Shown: positions 33,220-42,033 of the stretch, in pieces | Layout of the letters: each line of letters begins with the position of its first letter | Numbering within the stretch: the stretch's first letter is position 1 | Assembly: GCF_004124325.1 (NCBI RefSeq) | Contig: NZ_QBDT01000001.1 | Span: forward strand, 4,464,001-4,528,000 | Origin: Streptomyces sp. L2 | GTDB taxonomy: Bacteria; Actinomycetota; Actinomycetes; Streptomycetales; Streptomycetaceae | Direction of reading: 5' to 3' | DNA: 64,000 nt | The notes under the pieces: model-generated | The model's input: only the letters and a program-made list of their open reading frames with translations | The model's database searches: none | What the model was told of the DNA's origin: nothing | Made by a program: the position numbers and the translations under genes

Positions 33220-33524
33220 GGGCAGGACCTCTTGTTGTCGGCGGCGCTACGGGCGGACTCGGCCAGGGCGGCGAACTGGCCGGCGAGCGAGGCGATGACG
33301 TCCGGGCACAGCTTGTAGTACGTGTACCGGCCGCACGGCTCGGTCTCCACGACCCCGGCCTCGCGCAGCACCCGCAGGTGGTTGGAGAGGTTGGTCTGCT
33401 TCGCACCCGTCTCCTCCACCAGGTGCGTGGTGCACAGCGTCTCTTGGGCGAGCAGGGTGACGATCTGGAGCCTGAGGGGGTCTGCCAGAACCCGGATCAG
33501 ATCAGTATCGACTGACGTCAGCAT
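33216..33524 (-). CDS. arsR: ArsR-family arsenic-responsive repressor
   Basis: This 102-residue winged-helix protein (VLADPLRLQIVTLLAQETLC, KQTNLSNHLRVLREAGVV) has several cysteines that could bind As(III): Cys in QETLCTTHL, two in EPCGRYTYYKLCPD and one in RSCP at the end. It is coupled to ACR3 by GTGA and divergent from arsC. It probably represses both directions from the 123-bp intergenic region. Confidence 0.93.
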   Translation of the reverse strand: MLTSVDTDLIRVLADPLRLQIVTLLAQETLCTTHLVEETGAKQTNLSNHLRVLREAGVVETEPCGRYTYYKLCPDVIASLAGQFAALAESARSAADNKRSCP

Positions 33525-33647
33525 GGGCTGATACTCTCACATCATTCGTGGCTGACACCAGTCGGAGCTGACTTGTAGGCCCGGCCTGACGTGCTTCGCC
33601 GCTTCGCACCTCGCACCTCGTCCCGTCCCTCAGAAGGAAGAACGCCC

Positions 33648-34097
33648 GTGTCCTCCCGCCCGCTCGCCTCGGTGCTGTTCGTCTGCGTTCACAACGCCGG
33701 ACGTTCGCAGATGGCCGCCGGATTCCTGCACCATCTCGCGGGTGACCGGATCGAGGTCCGCTCCGCCGGCTCCCTCCCCGGTGACCAGGTCAACCCCGCC
33801 GCCGTCGACGCCATGAACGAAGTGGGCATCGACATCTCCCGGGCCGTACCGAAGATCCTGACTGCCGAGGCCGTCCAGGCGTCCGACTACGTCATCACCA
33901 TGGGCTGCGGCGACGCCTGCCCGTACTTCCCCGGAAAGACCTATCTCGACTGGCAGTTGGCCGATCCGGCCGGCCAGGGGCTGGACGCGGTGCGCCCGAT
34001 CCGGGACGAGATCAGGGCGCTCATCGAGGGACTCATCGCCGAGATCGACGTGAAGAACCACAAGAAGCAGAGCAACCAGAAGAAGCTGGAGAGCTGA
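33648..34097 (+). CDS. arsC: Arsenate reductase, low-molecular-weight phosphatase type
   Basis: This 149-residue protein has the phosphatase P-loop CVHNAGRSQ (CX5R) at the start and further cysteines in TMGCGDACPYFPGK that can serve as resolving residues. The catalytic Asp motif is DWQLADP. It reduces arsenate to arsenite. The thioredoxin reductase encoded six bases downstream suggests thioredoxin coupling, although mycothiol is possible in actinomycetes. GTG 33648 follows AGAAGGAAG. The basic tail (KNHKKQSNQKK) is unusual. Confidence 0.95.
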   Translation: MSSRPLASVLFVCVHNAGRSQMAAGFLHHLAGDRIEVRSAGSLPGDQVNPAAVDAMNEVGIDISRAVPKILTAEAVQASDYVITMGCGDACPYFPGKTYLDWQLADPAGQGLDAVRPIRDEIRALIEGLIAEIDVKNHKKQSNQKKLES

Positions 34098-34103
34098 GCG
34101 CAC

Positions 34104-35099
34104 ATGACGAGCACCACGACAGGCGCCGAGGACGTGCGCGAGGTCATCATCATCGGCTCCGGGCCTGCTGGTTACACGGCGGCCCTTTACACCGCCCGTG
34201 CGCAGCTCAGGCCCCTGCTGTTCGGCAGTTCCATATTCGTCGGCGGTTCGCTCACCACGACCACCGAGGTCGAGAACTTCCCCGGCTTCCCAGGCGGCAT
34301 CGACGGCCCCGACCTGATGGACAACATGAGGGCGCAGGCGGAGAGGTTCGGCGCCGAGCTGGTCGACGACGACATCGTCTCCGTGGACCTGACCGATGAC
34401 ATCAAGCTGCTGACGGACTCCAGCGGGACCGTGCACCGCGCCAAGGCCGTGATCATCGCCACCGGCTCCGGCTACCGCAAGCTCGACCTGCCGGGCGAGC
34501 AGGAGCTGTCCGGGCGCGGTGTGTCCTGGTGCGCCACGTGCGACGGGTTCTTCTTCCGTGACCGTGACATCGTCGTGGTCGGCGGCGGTGACACCGCCAT
34601 GGAGGAGGCCACTTTCCTCACCCGCTTCGCCCGCTCCGTCACCGTCGTCCACCGCCGCTCCGCCCTGCGCGCCTCCAAGGCCATGCAGAACCGGGCCTTC
34701 GCCGACGAGAAGATCTACTTCGCCTTCGACAGCGAGATCGCCGAGATCAAGGACAGCGGCGGGATGCTGGCCGGCGTCGTCCTGCGTGACGTCCACACGG
34801 GCGCGATGCGTGACCTCGACGACGTGACGGGGTTGTTCATCGCCATCGGCCACGACCCGCGCACCGAGCTGTTCGCCGGCCAGCTGGAGCTGGACGGTGA
34901 GGGCTACCTCAAGACGCAGGCACCGACGACCCGTACGAGCCTGCCGGGCGTCTTCGGCGCCGGCGACGTGGTGGACCACATCTACCGGCAGGCCATCACC
35001 GCGGCCGGCTCCGGCTGCGCCGCTGCGCTGGACGCCGAGCGGTACCTGGCGGCGCTGGCCGACGTGCCCGCACAGGAGGACCTCGCGCCCGTCGGCTGA
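34104..35099 (+). CDS. Thioredoxin reductase of the ars operon (ArsT-type)
   Basis: This 331-residue FAD/NADPH enzyme has FAD site [16 protein letters not shown], redox centre [14 protein letters not shown] site [14 protein letters not shown] and the C-terminal [16 protein letters not shown]. It is located directly after arsC, so it likely recycles the thioredoxin used by ArsC. It is followed by a strong hairpin. Confidence 0.93.
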   Translation: MTSTTTGAEDVREVIIIGSGPAGYTAALYTARAQLRPLLFGSSIFVGGSLTTTTEVENFPGFPGGIDGPDLMDNMRAQAERFGAELVDDDIVSVDLTDDIKLLTDSSGTVHRAKAVIIATGSGYRKLDLPGEQELSGRGVSWCATCDGFFFRDRDIVVVGGGDTAMEEATFLTRFARSVTVVHRRSALRASKAMQNRAFADEKIYFAFDSEIAEIKDSGGMLAGVVLRDVHTGAMRDLDDVTGLFIAIGHDPRTELFAGQLELDGEGYLKTQAPTTRTSLPGVFGAGDVVDHIYRQAITAAGSGCAAALDAERYLAALADVPAQEDLAPVG

Positions 35100-35148
35100 C
35101 GGCCGCCGACGGCGCGGGTGCGGCACTTCGGCGCCGGTCACAACAGCC

Positions 35149-35193
35149 CCGGGCCCGGGCCGTCGTGTTTGCTTCACGACGGGCCGGGCCCGG
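35149..35193. terminator. Bidirectional terminator between arsC-trxB and pst operons
   Basis: Nineteen-base arms (CCGGGCCCGGGCCGTCGTG and near-perfect complement) with loop TTTGCTT. Confidence 0.75.
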
Positions 35194-35228
35194 CTCACCT
35201 GCTGCGTCTTGCGGTCGGCCTGCTGTGC

Positions 35229-35918
35229 TCAGGCGGCAGACTCGGCCAGTGCCAGTGTCTCCGGCAGCTCCAGTCGTACGGTGCGGTCGCACAGCCGCTC
35301 CACCTGTCCCGGGTCGTGGGAGACGAGGAGGACCGTGCGGTTGCCGCGCAGGGCTGCCACCGACTCCTCGACCGTGTCCCGGCTGCGTTCGTCCAGGGCG
35401 CTGGTGGGTTCGTCCAGCAGGAGAGCCGCCGGTTCCAGGGCCAGGGCGCGGGCCAGGCACAGCCGCTGGCGCTGCCCGGTGGAGAGGGAATGGGCGGAGT
35501 CGTCCAGCCGGTTGTGGACCTCGCTCCACAACCCCGCCTCGCGCAGCGCCTGTTCCATGCGGTCACGCAGGTCCGATTGGGAGGCGCGGACCAGGTGCCG
35601 GAGGCCGAAGAGGGCGTTGTCCATGATGCTTCCGCCGAAGACCACGGGTGTCTGCGGCACCAGGACCACCGTGCTTCGCAGGCCCGCGTCGCCCTTGCCG
35701 TAGCGGATGGCCCGTCCCTGGACCTCCACCTCGCCCTCGCGCTTCAGGCCGTGCGGCAGCAGGTCGACCAGGGCGCGCAGCACCGTGGACTTGCCGGCGC
35801 CGGAGGGACCGCACAGGCCCGTGGTGGAACCGGCCGGCAGCTCGAAGCTGACCGGACCGACCAGCGTTTTGCGGCCGTCGAGAACCCGCAGGTCGCGGAT
35901 CGCTATCACGTTGTCCAT
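35229..35918 (-). CDS. PstB-like ABC ATPase of a phosphate/arsenate importer
   Basis: This 229-residue ATPase has Walker A GPSGAGKST, signature SLSTGQRQRLCLARAL and Walker B LLLDEPTSALDE. It is shorter than housekeeping PstB. ATG 35918 lies inside the end of the fused permease gene (GGAGCACG upstream), so the two are coupled. It is the last gene of the pstS-permease-ATPase operon. In this locus the likely cargo is arsenate or phosphate (inference from context). Confidence 0.85.
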   Translation of the reverse strand: MDNVIAIRDLRVLDGRKTLVGPVSFELPAGSTTGLCGPSGAGKSTVLRALVDLLPHGLKREGEVEVQGRAIRYGKGDAGLRSTVVLVPQTPVVFGGSIMDNALFGLRHLVRASQSDLRDRMEQALREAGLWSEVHNRLDDSAHSLSTGQRQRLCLARALALEPAALLLDEPTSALDERSRDTVEESVAALRGNRTVLLVSHDPGQVERLCDRTVRLELPETLALAESAA

Positions 35919-37729
35919 CGTGCTCCTTCGAAGCGGTTGCGCAGGGCCACGGCCAGGCTGAGGAGTGCCGCGGTGATGAGGACCAGCACCAGGGCGCTGC
36001 CCCATGCCTGGTTCACGGCCTCCGGGGCGCCCGAGTCCTGGGACAGGGTGAAGATGTGCGTCGGCAGCGTCTGCACCGGCGAGTCGACGATCCCGCTGGG
36101 CAGCGCGGGCGCCCCGTAGAACACCGTCGCGGTGAAGAGCAGGGGGGCCGTCTCTCCCGCCGCGCGGGCCAGACCCAGCAGCAGACCCGTGAGCGTGGCC
36201 GGCCAGGTGTAGGGGATGACCACGGAGCGGATGTACTGGGAGCGGGTCAGGCCGAGGGCCAGGGCGCTCTCGGTGAGTTCCGCCGGCATGCTCCGGATGC
36301 GGCCCGCCGTGGTCAGCGCGATGACCGGTACGACCACGGGGACCAGCACGATGGCACCGGCCAGCCAGGAGCGGTCCCAGCCCATGGCCGTGCAGAAGAG
36401 GACGTATCCGGCCAGGCCCAGGAGGATGGTGGGGGTGCCGCCGACGGCGACCGTGATGGTCTCCATCACCCGTGCCGTCTTCGCGGTGGCGTGGACCCCC
36501 ATCAGGATGCCCGCTCCGTAACCCAGGGGCAGTGCGATCAGGGCAGTGGTGGCCAGGAGCAGCAGGGTGCCGAGGATCTGGTCGCTCACACCGCCGCCGG
36601 CCGCGCCGGTGGAGGAGGTGAACCAGAAGGCCGGGTTGAACCCGGAGCTGCCCCGTGTCACGAGGATGGTGAGCATCCCGATGAGGAGCGTGCCCGGCAG
36701 CAGCAGGGCTCCCAGCCTGACCAGGGTCGCGAGCCGGTCCCGTTCGGTGCGCAGCCGGGCGCTGGGCCGGCGGGTGCGCTTGACCGCCTGGCCGTGCGTT
36801 CTGCGGGTGCCCCACACCGTGACCGCGCCCACCAGGGCGAACAGGATGATGCCGAGCGCGCAGAGCGCCGCGAAGTGCGGACCGGACGTTCCCGCGAGCG
36901 TGGGCTCGGGGCCGGCCAGTTTCGTGGTCAGGGTCTGACCGGGGTGCACCAGCGAGGAGACGAAGTCGCCGAACGAGCGCGGAAGCCGCCCGTCGGCCCG
37001 GCCGATCACGAGGAACACCGCGATCGCCTCGCCGAGGGACCTGGCCAGACCGAGCAGGACGGCGTTGCGCATGCCCGACCGGGCCTGCGGCAGCACCGCG
37101 GACCGTACGACTTCACGGCGGGTCAGACCCAGCGAGTAGGCCGCTTCCCGGTAGCGGCCGGGAACGGCGGCCAGGGCGTCCACGCTGACCGCGACGATCG
37201 TCGGCATGATCATCACGGCGAGGACGATGCCGGCGGCGAGCAGGCTGTCACCGCCCGGCACATCGCCCAGCGAACTGACGAACGGCCGGATCACCATGAT
37301 CCCGATGAGGCCGTAGACGATGGACGGCACGGCGGCGAGGAGTTCGACGCTCAGCCGCAGAGGACGGGACAGGTGGGGCGGAAGGTACTCCGACAGCGCG
37401 ATGGCCGCCGACCAGCCGACGGGGACGGCCAGGACGAGCGCGAGGACGCAGACGACGGCCGAGCCATAGATCATGGCCAGGGCGCCGAAGTCGCCGGTCG
37501 TCGGGCTCCAGACGGATTCACCGAGCAGGGAGGCCCAGTCGACGTGACCGCCGGCGAGACCAGTGGCGAGGTATCCGATCAGCACCGCCAGGGCTAGGGC
37601 CACGGAGAACGCCCCGGTGTACACCCACCCCCAGACCCATCTCGCCCGGCCGGGCCGGCCGCCCTCGACGGGCGGCCGCGGCGCAGCGGGTGCGGGCGCC
37701 TCGGCGCGGCGCTCCAGAGTGAGGCTCAC
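35906..37729 (-). CDS. Fused PstC-PstA permease
   Basis: This 607-residue protein joins the two normally separate permease subunits. The N-terminal half is PstC-like with the coupling loop EAAYSLGLTRREVVRSAVLP. The C-terminal half (from about residue 320) is PstA-like with ESALALGLTRSQYIRSVVIP. About twelve membrane helices are present. A linker with basic residues (GQAVKRTRRPSARLRTERDR) joins the halves. ATG 37729 is two bases from the pstS stop. It works with the PstS-like lipoprotein and the ATPase encoded next to it. Confidence 0.9.
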   Translation of the reverse strand: MSLTLERRAEAPAPAAPRPPVEGGRPGRARWVWGWVYTGAFSVALALAVLIGYLATGLAGGHVDWASLLGESVWSPTTGDFGALAMIYGSAVVCVLALVLAVPVGWSAAIALSEYLPPHLSRPLRLSVELLAAVPSIVYGLIGIMVIRPFVSSLGDVPGGDSLLAAGIVLAVMIMPTIVAVSVDALAAVPGRYREAAYSLGLTRREVVRSAVLPQARSGMRNAVLLGLARSLGEAIAVFLVIGRADGRLPRSFGDFVSSLVHPGQTLTTKLAGPEPTLAGTSGPHFAALCALGIILFALVGAVTVWGTRRTHGQAVKRTRRPSARLRTERDRLATLVRLGALLLPGTLLIGMLTILVTRGSSGFNPAFWFTSSTGAAGGGVSDQILGTLLLLATTALIALPLGYGAGILMGVHATAKTARVMETITVAVGGTPTILLGLAGYVLFCTAMGWDRSWLAGAIVLVPVVVPVIALTTAGRIRSMPAELTESALALGLTRSQYIRSVVIPYTWPATLTGLLLGLARAAGETAPLLFTATVFYGAPALPSGIVDSPVQTLPTHIFTLSQDSGAPEAVNQAWGSALVLVLITAALLSLAVALRNRFEGARWTT

Positions 37730-37731
37730 GG

Positions 37732-38652
37732 TCAGAGCCCCATCTGCTTGCGGGTCAGGTAGCCGTGCTTGGGCAGCAGCTTCTGGCCCTGCGGGGAGAG
37801 GACGTAGTCGATGTACTTCTTCGCCTCGCCCTTCGCCTTGCCGTTGGTGATCATGAAGAGCGGGCGAGTCATCGGGTACTTGTCGGAGGCGATGTTCTTG
37901 ATGGTCGGGGCGATGCCGTCCAGCGGTACCGCCACCAGGTCGTCGTGACCGGCGATGAAGCCGGTCGACAGCGGGGCGACGGAACCCTTGGTGGACTCCA
38001 GCTTGTTACGGGTCTCCAGGTTGCCGCCGACGATGGCGTAGTTGCCGGACTGCGGGGGCGCCGGGGCGTGGCCGTTCGCACCGTAGAGGTACTTGTCGAG
38101 CGCCTCGCGGGTGCCGCGGCCGGGCTCCTTGTCGTAGACGAAGACGGCCAGGTCCGGGCCGCCGACCTGCTTCCAGTTGGTGATCTTCCCTTCGAACAGG
38201 CCCTTCACCTGCTCCTTGTCCAGGCTCTTGACGCCGCCGTCGAAGACCTGCTTGGTGATGATGACGCCGACCGCGTCCGCGCCGATCTGCGTCGGCTGGA
38301 AGTCGGTGTTCGGGAACTGCTTGCGGTCCGCGTCGGCGACGGGCTTGGAGCTCAGGGCCACGTCGATCTGGCCCTGGCCGAGCTGGGAGATGCCGCCGGC
38401 GGAACCGCCCTGCGTCGCGACCGTGATCTTCTGGCCCTTGGCCTTCAGGGCCGCGGCGGCGTCCGACGCGACCGGGGCGACGGTGGTCGAACCGCTGGCT
38501 TCCAGCGCGTTGGAGTCGGCCTTGGCGGTGCCCGCGCAGCCCGTCAGCATGGACGAGAGGAGCAGCGCGGCGGACGCGGCGACGCCGCCCTGCACGAGCT
38601 TGCGCGTGCGCGGGTGCGGGGTGTGGCGGGGTTCGGTGGAGACGACAGACAT
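37732..38652 (-). CDS. PstS-like phosphate/arsenate-binding lipoprotein
   Basis: This 306-residue protein has a lipoprotein signal (lipobox LTGC at about residue 38) and a PstS fold: EASGSTTVAPVASDAAAALK, TQGGSAGGISQLGQGQIDVA, and YDKEPGRGTREALDKYLYG. It captures an oxyanion outside the cell for the fused permease. ATG 38652 is clear. Upstream lie one copy of the island's 34-bp element and a PHO-box-like array, which suggests both cluster-specific and phosphate control. Confidence 0.9.
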   Translation of the reverse strand: MSVVSTEPRHTPHPRTRKLVQGGVAASAALLLSSMLTGCAGTAKADSNALEASGSTTVAPVASDAAAALKAKGQKITVATQGGSAGGISQLGQGQIDVALSSKPVADADRKQFPNTDFQPTQIGADAVGVIITKQVFDGGVKSLDKEQVKGLFEGKITNWKQVGGPDLAVFVYDKEPGRGTREALDKYLYGANGHAPAPPQSGNYAIVGGNLETRNKLESTKGSVAPLSTGFIAGHDDLVAVPLDGIAPTIKNIASDKYPMTRPLFMITNGKAKGEAKKYIDYVLSPQGQKLLPKHGYLTRKQMGL

Positions 38653-38762
38653 GGGTGTGCCTTTGCTGGTGATGGTGGGATGAGAGAGAGCCGAGGGCTG
38701 GTCGACCGCCCTTGCGATCAAGAGTCTGCTCAGTGGAGGACCCGTACAGAAGGGGTTCCGGG

Positions 38763-38796
38763 TGGCAACAACCGCACGCGGCACCCACCTGCCTCG
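38763..38796 (-). promoter_or_regulatory. 34-bp cluster element, copy a (upstream of pstS)
   Basis: On the + strand it reads TGGCA, 11 bases, then CGGCACCCACCTGCCTCG. Copies b (44027-44060) and c (47485-47518) have the same spacing and orientation. Within it, GGCA-N6-TGCC forms an inverted repeat on the minus strand. It lies about 110 bases upstream of the pstS start. Confidence 0.6.
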
Positions 38797-38820
38797 AAGT
38801 CCGGCCGAACACTCGAAGTC

Positions 38821-38875
38821 CGGCCGAACAACCGTCGAGAACCGTCTGAACAACAGGCCAACAAGCTGTGAACAG
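38821..38875 (-). promoter_or_regulatory. Candidate PHO box (11-base direct repeats)
   Basis: On the minus strand, five consecutive 11-base units read CTGTTCACAGC, TTGTTGGCCTG, TTGTTCAGACG, GTTCTCGACGG and TTGTTCGGCCG. The Streptomyces PhoP site consists of 11-base units related to GTTCACC. It lies upstream of the pstS-like gene, as in known phosphate operons. Confidence 0.5.
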
Positions 38876-38923
38876 GCTGGTCGGCGGGAGCGAACGGTCC
38901 GGCGGCGGACCTAGGGTGATCAC

Positions 38924-39370
38924 ATGCCCGTAGAACAGGTGACCGGTCACTCCTCGGGGCGTCTGCCTCTCATCGACGAGGATCCGACCTGCGGGCCGCC
39001 CCTGGAGGTGGACCCGCTGCCCAGGGAACGGGCCGAGGCCCTCGCCAGGAACCTGAAGTGCGTCGTCGATCCGACCCGGCTGCAGATCCTCAGCGTTCTG
39101 CTCATGGCACCCGACGGTGAGGCGTGTGTCTGCGATCTGACGCCGCTTCTGGGGCTCGCCCAGCCCACCGTCAGCTACCACATGAAGCTCCTGGTGAAGG
39201 CCGGCCTGGTGAGCCGCCGCAAGCGCGGCACGTGGGCCTGGTACGCGGTCACGCCCCAACGCAGGGCCACTCTCCACGCGTTGATCTGGGGCGGGGACGA
39301 AGTCTCGGAGGCGAACGCGGCGGAGAGCACGGCTGAGAGCGCGGCGCCGCACGCGGCGGGGAACGCGTAG
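38924..39370 (+). CDS. ArsR-family regulator divergent from pstS
   Basis: The product has 148 residues. The winged helix spans residues about 40-120: VVDPTRLQILSVLLM, AQPTVSYHMKLLVKAGLVSR. The metal box is GEACVCDLTPL, the classical ArsR As(III) site on the first recognition helix. It has a 30-residue extension at each end. It is divergent from the pst operon and likely controls it in response to arsenic. Confidence 0.9.
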   Translation: MPVEQVTGHSSGRLPLIDEDPTCGPPLEVDPLPRERAEALARNLKCVVDPTRLQILSVLLMAPDGEACVCDLTPLLGLAQPTVSYHMKLLVKAGLVSRRKRGTWAWYAVTPQRRATLHALIWGGDEVSEANAAESTAESAAPHAAGNA

Positions 39371-39376
39371 AGCCCC

Positions 39377-39406
39377 GTGCGGGCCATGGGAATCCATGGC
39401 CCGCAC
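39377..39406. terminator. Bidirectional terminator
   Basis: Arms GTGCGGGCCATGG and CCATGGCCCGCAC with loop GAAT, between the converging arsR and the biosynthetic operon. Confidence 0.75.
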
Positions 39407-39446
39407 AGGGCTCGGCACAAGCGCGGCGGGGTCTTCGATGCGGGTG

Positions 39447-40154
39447 TCAGACGGTGACCGCCGCGTGCGCGATCACCTCCGCCGTGAACGCCTTGATCAG
39501 CTGGTGGACCTTGCCGGGCTCGGAGACCAGCTCCGGCTGGAAGAGCGTGCCGATGAAGAACGGGTGCCCGGGGACCTCGGCCGCTCGCGGGGCACCCTCC
39601 GTGTCCCAGCCGCTGAACAGCACCCCGGCACGGGCGAGTTGATCGACGAAGGTCGCATTGAGGCCGTACTTGCAGTGGTAGGTCTCCGTGGTGAGCTCGG
39701 CGCCGTCGTAGACGGCCGCGAGCCGGCTGCCCGCCGTGAGCAGCAGGGGTGCCTGTTCACCCGCCAGGCAGCAGGTGAGCGGCACGATCAGCGGGGTGGA
39801 CGCCTCGGGGTCGTACTGGACGTCGTCGGCGTCGGTGAGACCGACGACGGTGCGGGCGTACTCGATCAGCGCGTGCTGGAAGCCGCCGCAGGTGCCCAGG
39901 TAGGGGATGCCGTTCTCGCGGGCGTGGCGTACGGCGGCCAGGACGCCGTTCTTGTTCTCGTACGGCGAGCCGGGGACGACCCAGATGCCGTCGAACCCGT
40001 CGAACGACGCCGCGCCGGTGATCGTCTCGGTGGGCACCCACTCGGTGTCCACGTCGAGTTCGGCGCGGAAGCGGTCGAGCCGGGCGTGCGCCGGGGACTT
40101 GCCGTGGTCCCCGATCAGGGCCACGCGTGGGCGCGGGCCGGTGGCGGTGGTCAT
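39447..40154 (-). CDS. CTP-synthase-like glutamine amidotransferase domain protein, catalytic His replaced
   Basis: This 235-residue stand-alone class I amidotransferase domain is closest in pattern to the C-terminal half of CTP synthase. The nucleophile loop is intact (YLGTCGGFQHALIEYAR). The His-Glu box, normally HPE in FHPEF, reads TLFQPELVS, so the catalytic His is Gln. It may therefore not hydrolyse glutamine. ATG 40154 overlaps the upstream stop (ATGA). It is the last gene of the five-gene operon. A CTP-synthase-like gene is also reported in Streptomyces arseno-organic clusters, as I recall. Confidence 0.85.
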   Translation of the reverse strand: MTTATGPRPRVALIGDHGKSPAHARLDRFRAELDVDTEWVPTETITGAASFDGFDGIWVVPGSPYENKNGVLAAVRHARENGIPYLGTCGGFQHALIEYARTVVGLTDADDVQYDPEASTPLIVPLTCCLAGEQAPLLLTAGSRLAAVYDGAELTTETYHCKYGLNATFVDQLARAGVLFSGWDTEGAPRAAEVPGHPFFIGTLFQPELVSEPGKVHQLIKAFTAEVIAHAAVTV

Positions 40155-40504
40155 GCGGTGTGCTCCTGGGAGGGGTCGAGGGCGCGTCCGAGCCGGACGA
40201 AGCCGTGCGGGTGGAGGTGGGCGACGAGGCGGCCGTCGCGCCGGTCGGTGGTGGAGGCGCCGCCGAGGAACAGCAGCGGTCCGTCGCCGTGCGGCAGGAG
40301 GGACTCGGGGAGCACCTCCTGCGGTTCGGCCGTGATGTTGGTGACGGTCAGTACGTGAACCGAGCCGTCGCGGCTGCTGCGGACCTCCGCCGTCAGGGCC
40401 GGTCCGGCGTCCAGTTCGCGGCGGGTGGCCTCGGCGGCGAAGGCGCCGGCGAACAGGGCGCCGCCGGGCGTGGTGGTTGTTGTAGGGCTGGGGGCGAGGG
40501 TCAC
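40151..40504 (-). CDS. Unknown 117-residue protein of the arsenic biosynthesis operon
   Basis: This small soluble protein has a Thr-rich N-terminus and a beta-rich middle: SVHVLTVTNITAEPQEVLPE, then GPLLFLGGAS. It overlaps both neighbours by four bases (ATGA on each side), which ties it tightly to the iPGM-like and amidotransferase-like genes. I recognise no family and no catalytic motif. GTG 40504 is the start. Confidence 0.75.
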   Translation of the reverse strand: MTLAPSPTTTTTPGGALFAGAFAAEATRRELDAGPALTAEVRSSRDGSVHVLTVTNITAEPQEVLPESLLPHGDGPLLFLGGASTTDRRDGRLVAHLHPHGFVRLGRALDPSQEHTA

Positions 40505-42033
40505 AGCAAGCTCCGTCCGGTCATGGCGGGGCCGGCCGGGCGGCCCAGCAGGGCGAGCACGGTGGGGGCGATGTCCGCGAGGCTGCCGCCGTCCCGGAGG
40601 GTGCCGGGCAGCAGCTGTCCGGGGGCGGGGACCACGGCTGCCGGTACCGGGTTGGTGGTGTGGCCGCCGTACGCCAGCGGTGTGCCGTCGGGGCCCGGCT
40701 TGGACATCCGCTCGGCGTTCCCGTGGTCTCCGACGAGGAGCACCCAGCGTCCGGTGGCCGCGGCGGCGGTCAGGATCCGGTCGACCTGGCCGTCGGTGTG
40801 CTCGGCGGCTCGGACGGTCGCGTCGTGGTCGCCGGTGTGGCCGACCACGTCGATGTTGGCCAGGTTGGCCACCACCAGGGCGACGTCGTCCCGGCCGGCA
40901 GCCCGGGCGACCGCGTCGGTGACGAGGGCGAGGTTCATCTCGGGCCGTGCCGTGTAGTCGGGCGCCTCGTCCGCGAGGATCCGGACGTGCTCCTCGACCT
41001 CGCGGCGGCGGTCGTCGCGCCCGTTCAGGTAGTAGGTGACGTGCTCGAACTTCTCCTGCTCGGCGATCCGCACGGACCTCAGCCCCGCTTGCTCCAGCTG
41101 GTCCGCGAGTCCGCCGGAGGCGTCGGCGCGGCCCACCAGGGCGGGGATGGCGGCGGTGGTGTCGTACTGGGTCAGGGAGAGGACGCGTACGTCGCTGTCG
41201 GCCAGGTGCAGGACCAGGTCGTCGGCGAGCTGCTGGATGCGGTCGCTGCGGAAGTTGGTGAACAGGACGGCGTCGCCGTCGCGCACGGTCGTCAGCGGTT
41301 CGCCCGCCGCGTCGGTGAGTACGGTGGGGGTCACCCAGACGTCGCCGTCGCCGGCGCCCGCCAGGACCTGCCCGTGGTCGCGGGCCCGCGCTCCCCGGCC
41401 GTCGGCGACGGCCAGGGTGACCTTGGCGGTCAGCTCCAGGTCGCCGCTCTTGTCGAGGGCGTAGCCACGGCCGGAGACAGTGGCCAGCCGGCCCACGCCG
41501 GTGTCGGCGCAGAACTCCTCGACCCGGCGCAGGTAGTGGCCGGCCGTCCGGTCGGCGACGTCCCGGCCGTCGGTGACGGCGTGCACCCAGACCTTCCGGA
41601 CGCCACGGGCGGCGGCGATCGACAGCAGTTCGTGGAGATGGTCGACATGGGCGTGGATCTGCCCGTCGGAGACCAGTCCGATCAGGTGCAGGGCGCCGCC
41701 CTGGGCCGCGAGCGCGTCGAGCGTCTCGGTCAGGCGCGGGTTGCCGCGCAGGACTCCGGTGTCGATCTGGCGCTGCACGAGGACGCTGTCGTAGTCCAGC
41801 GGCCGGCCGGCCCCGATGACCATGTGGCCGATCTCGGAGTTGCCGACGGTGCCGGGCAGCAGTCCGACGTGCTCACCGGACGCCTCGACCAGGGTGGCGG
41901 GGTGCTTGGCCCGGATGCCGTCGAGGACCGGGGTGCGGGCGGCGGCCAGGGCGTTGCCGGGGCCGGGCTCGGCGTGCCCCCATCCGTCGAGGACGAGCAG
42001 GATGCCGGGGGTGCCGGGGGTGGCTTCGCTCAT
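40501..42033 (-). CDS. iPGM-family mutase, candidate arsenopyruvate mutase
   Basis: This 510-residue member of the cofactor-independent phosphoglycerate mutase family has all hallmark sites: LVLDGWG (metal Asp), GNSEIGHM (Ser nucleophile), [35 protein letters not shown] and GGHTTNPVP. Streptomyces normally use the cofactor-dependent enzyme in glycolysis. Together with the adjoining EPSPS paralogue, this matches the pair proposed to make arsenoenolpyruvate and rearrange it to arsonopyruvate in S. lividans/coelicolor. ATG 42033 overlaps the EPSPS stop (ATGA). The family is certain; the arsenic substrate is inferred. Confidence 0.85.
   Translation of the reverse strand: MSEATPGTPGILLVLDGWGHAEPGPGNALAAARTPVLDGIRAKHPATLVEASGEHVGLLPGTVGNSEIGHMVIGAGRPLDYDSVLVQRQIDTGVLRGNPRLTETLDALAAQGGALHLIGLVSDGQIHAHVDHLHELLSIAAARGVRKVWVHAVTDGRDVADRTAGHYLRRVEEFCADTGVGRLATVSGRGYALDKSGDLELTAKVTLAVADGRGARARDHGQVLAGAGDGDVWVTPTVLTDAAGEPLTTVRDGDAVLFTNFRSDRIQQLADDLVLHLADSDVRVLSLTQYDTTAAIPALVGRADASGGLADQLEQAGLRSVRIAEQEKFEHVTYYLNGRDDRRREVEEHVRILADEAPDYTARPEMNLALVTDAVARAAGRDDVALVVANLANIDVVGHTGDHDATVRAAEHTDGQVDRILTAAAATGRWVLLVGDHGNAERMSKPGPDGTPLAYGGHTTNPVPAAVVPAPGQLLPGTLRDGGSLADIAPTVLALLGRPAGPAMTGRSLL

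Noticed and set aside
32110..33318. Long + strand frame (497 codons) opposite ACR3.
   Set aside because: It overlaps a certain membrane transporter gene and has His/Asp/Gln-rich shadow composition.
39447..40154. Assignment as pyrG (CTP synthase).
   Set aside because: The synthase domain is absent and the catalytic His of the amidotransferase domain is replaced.
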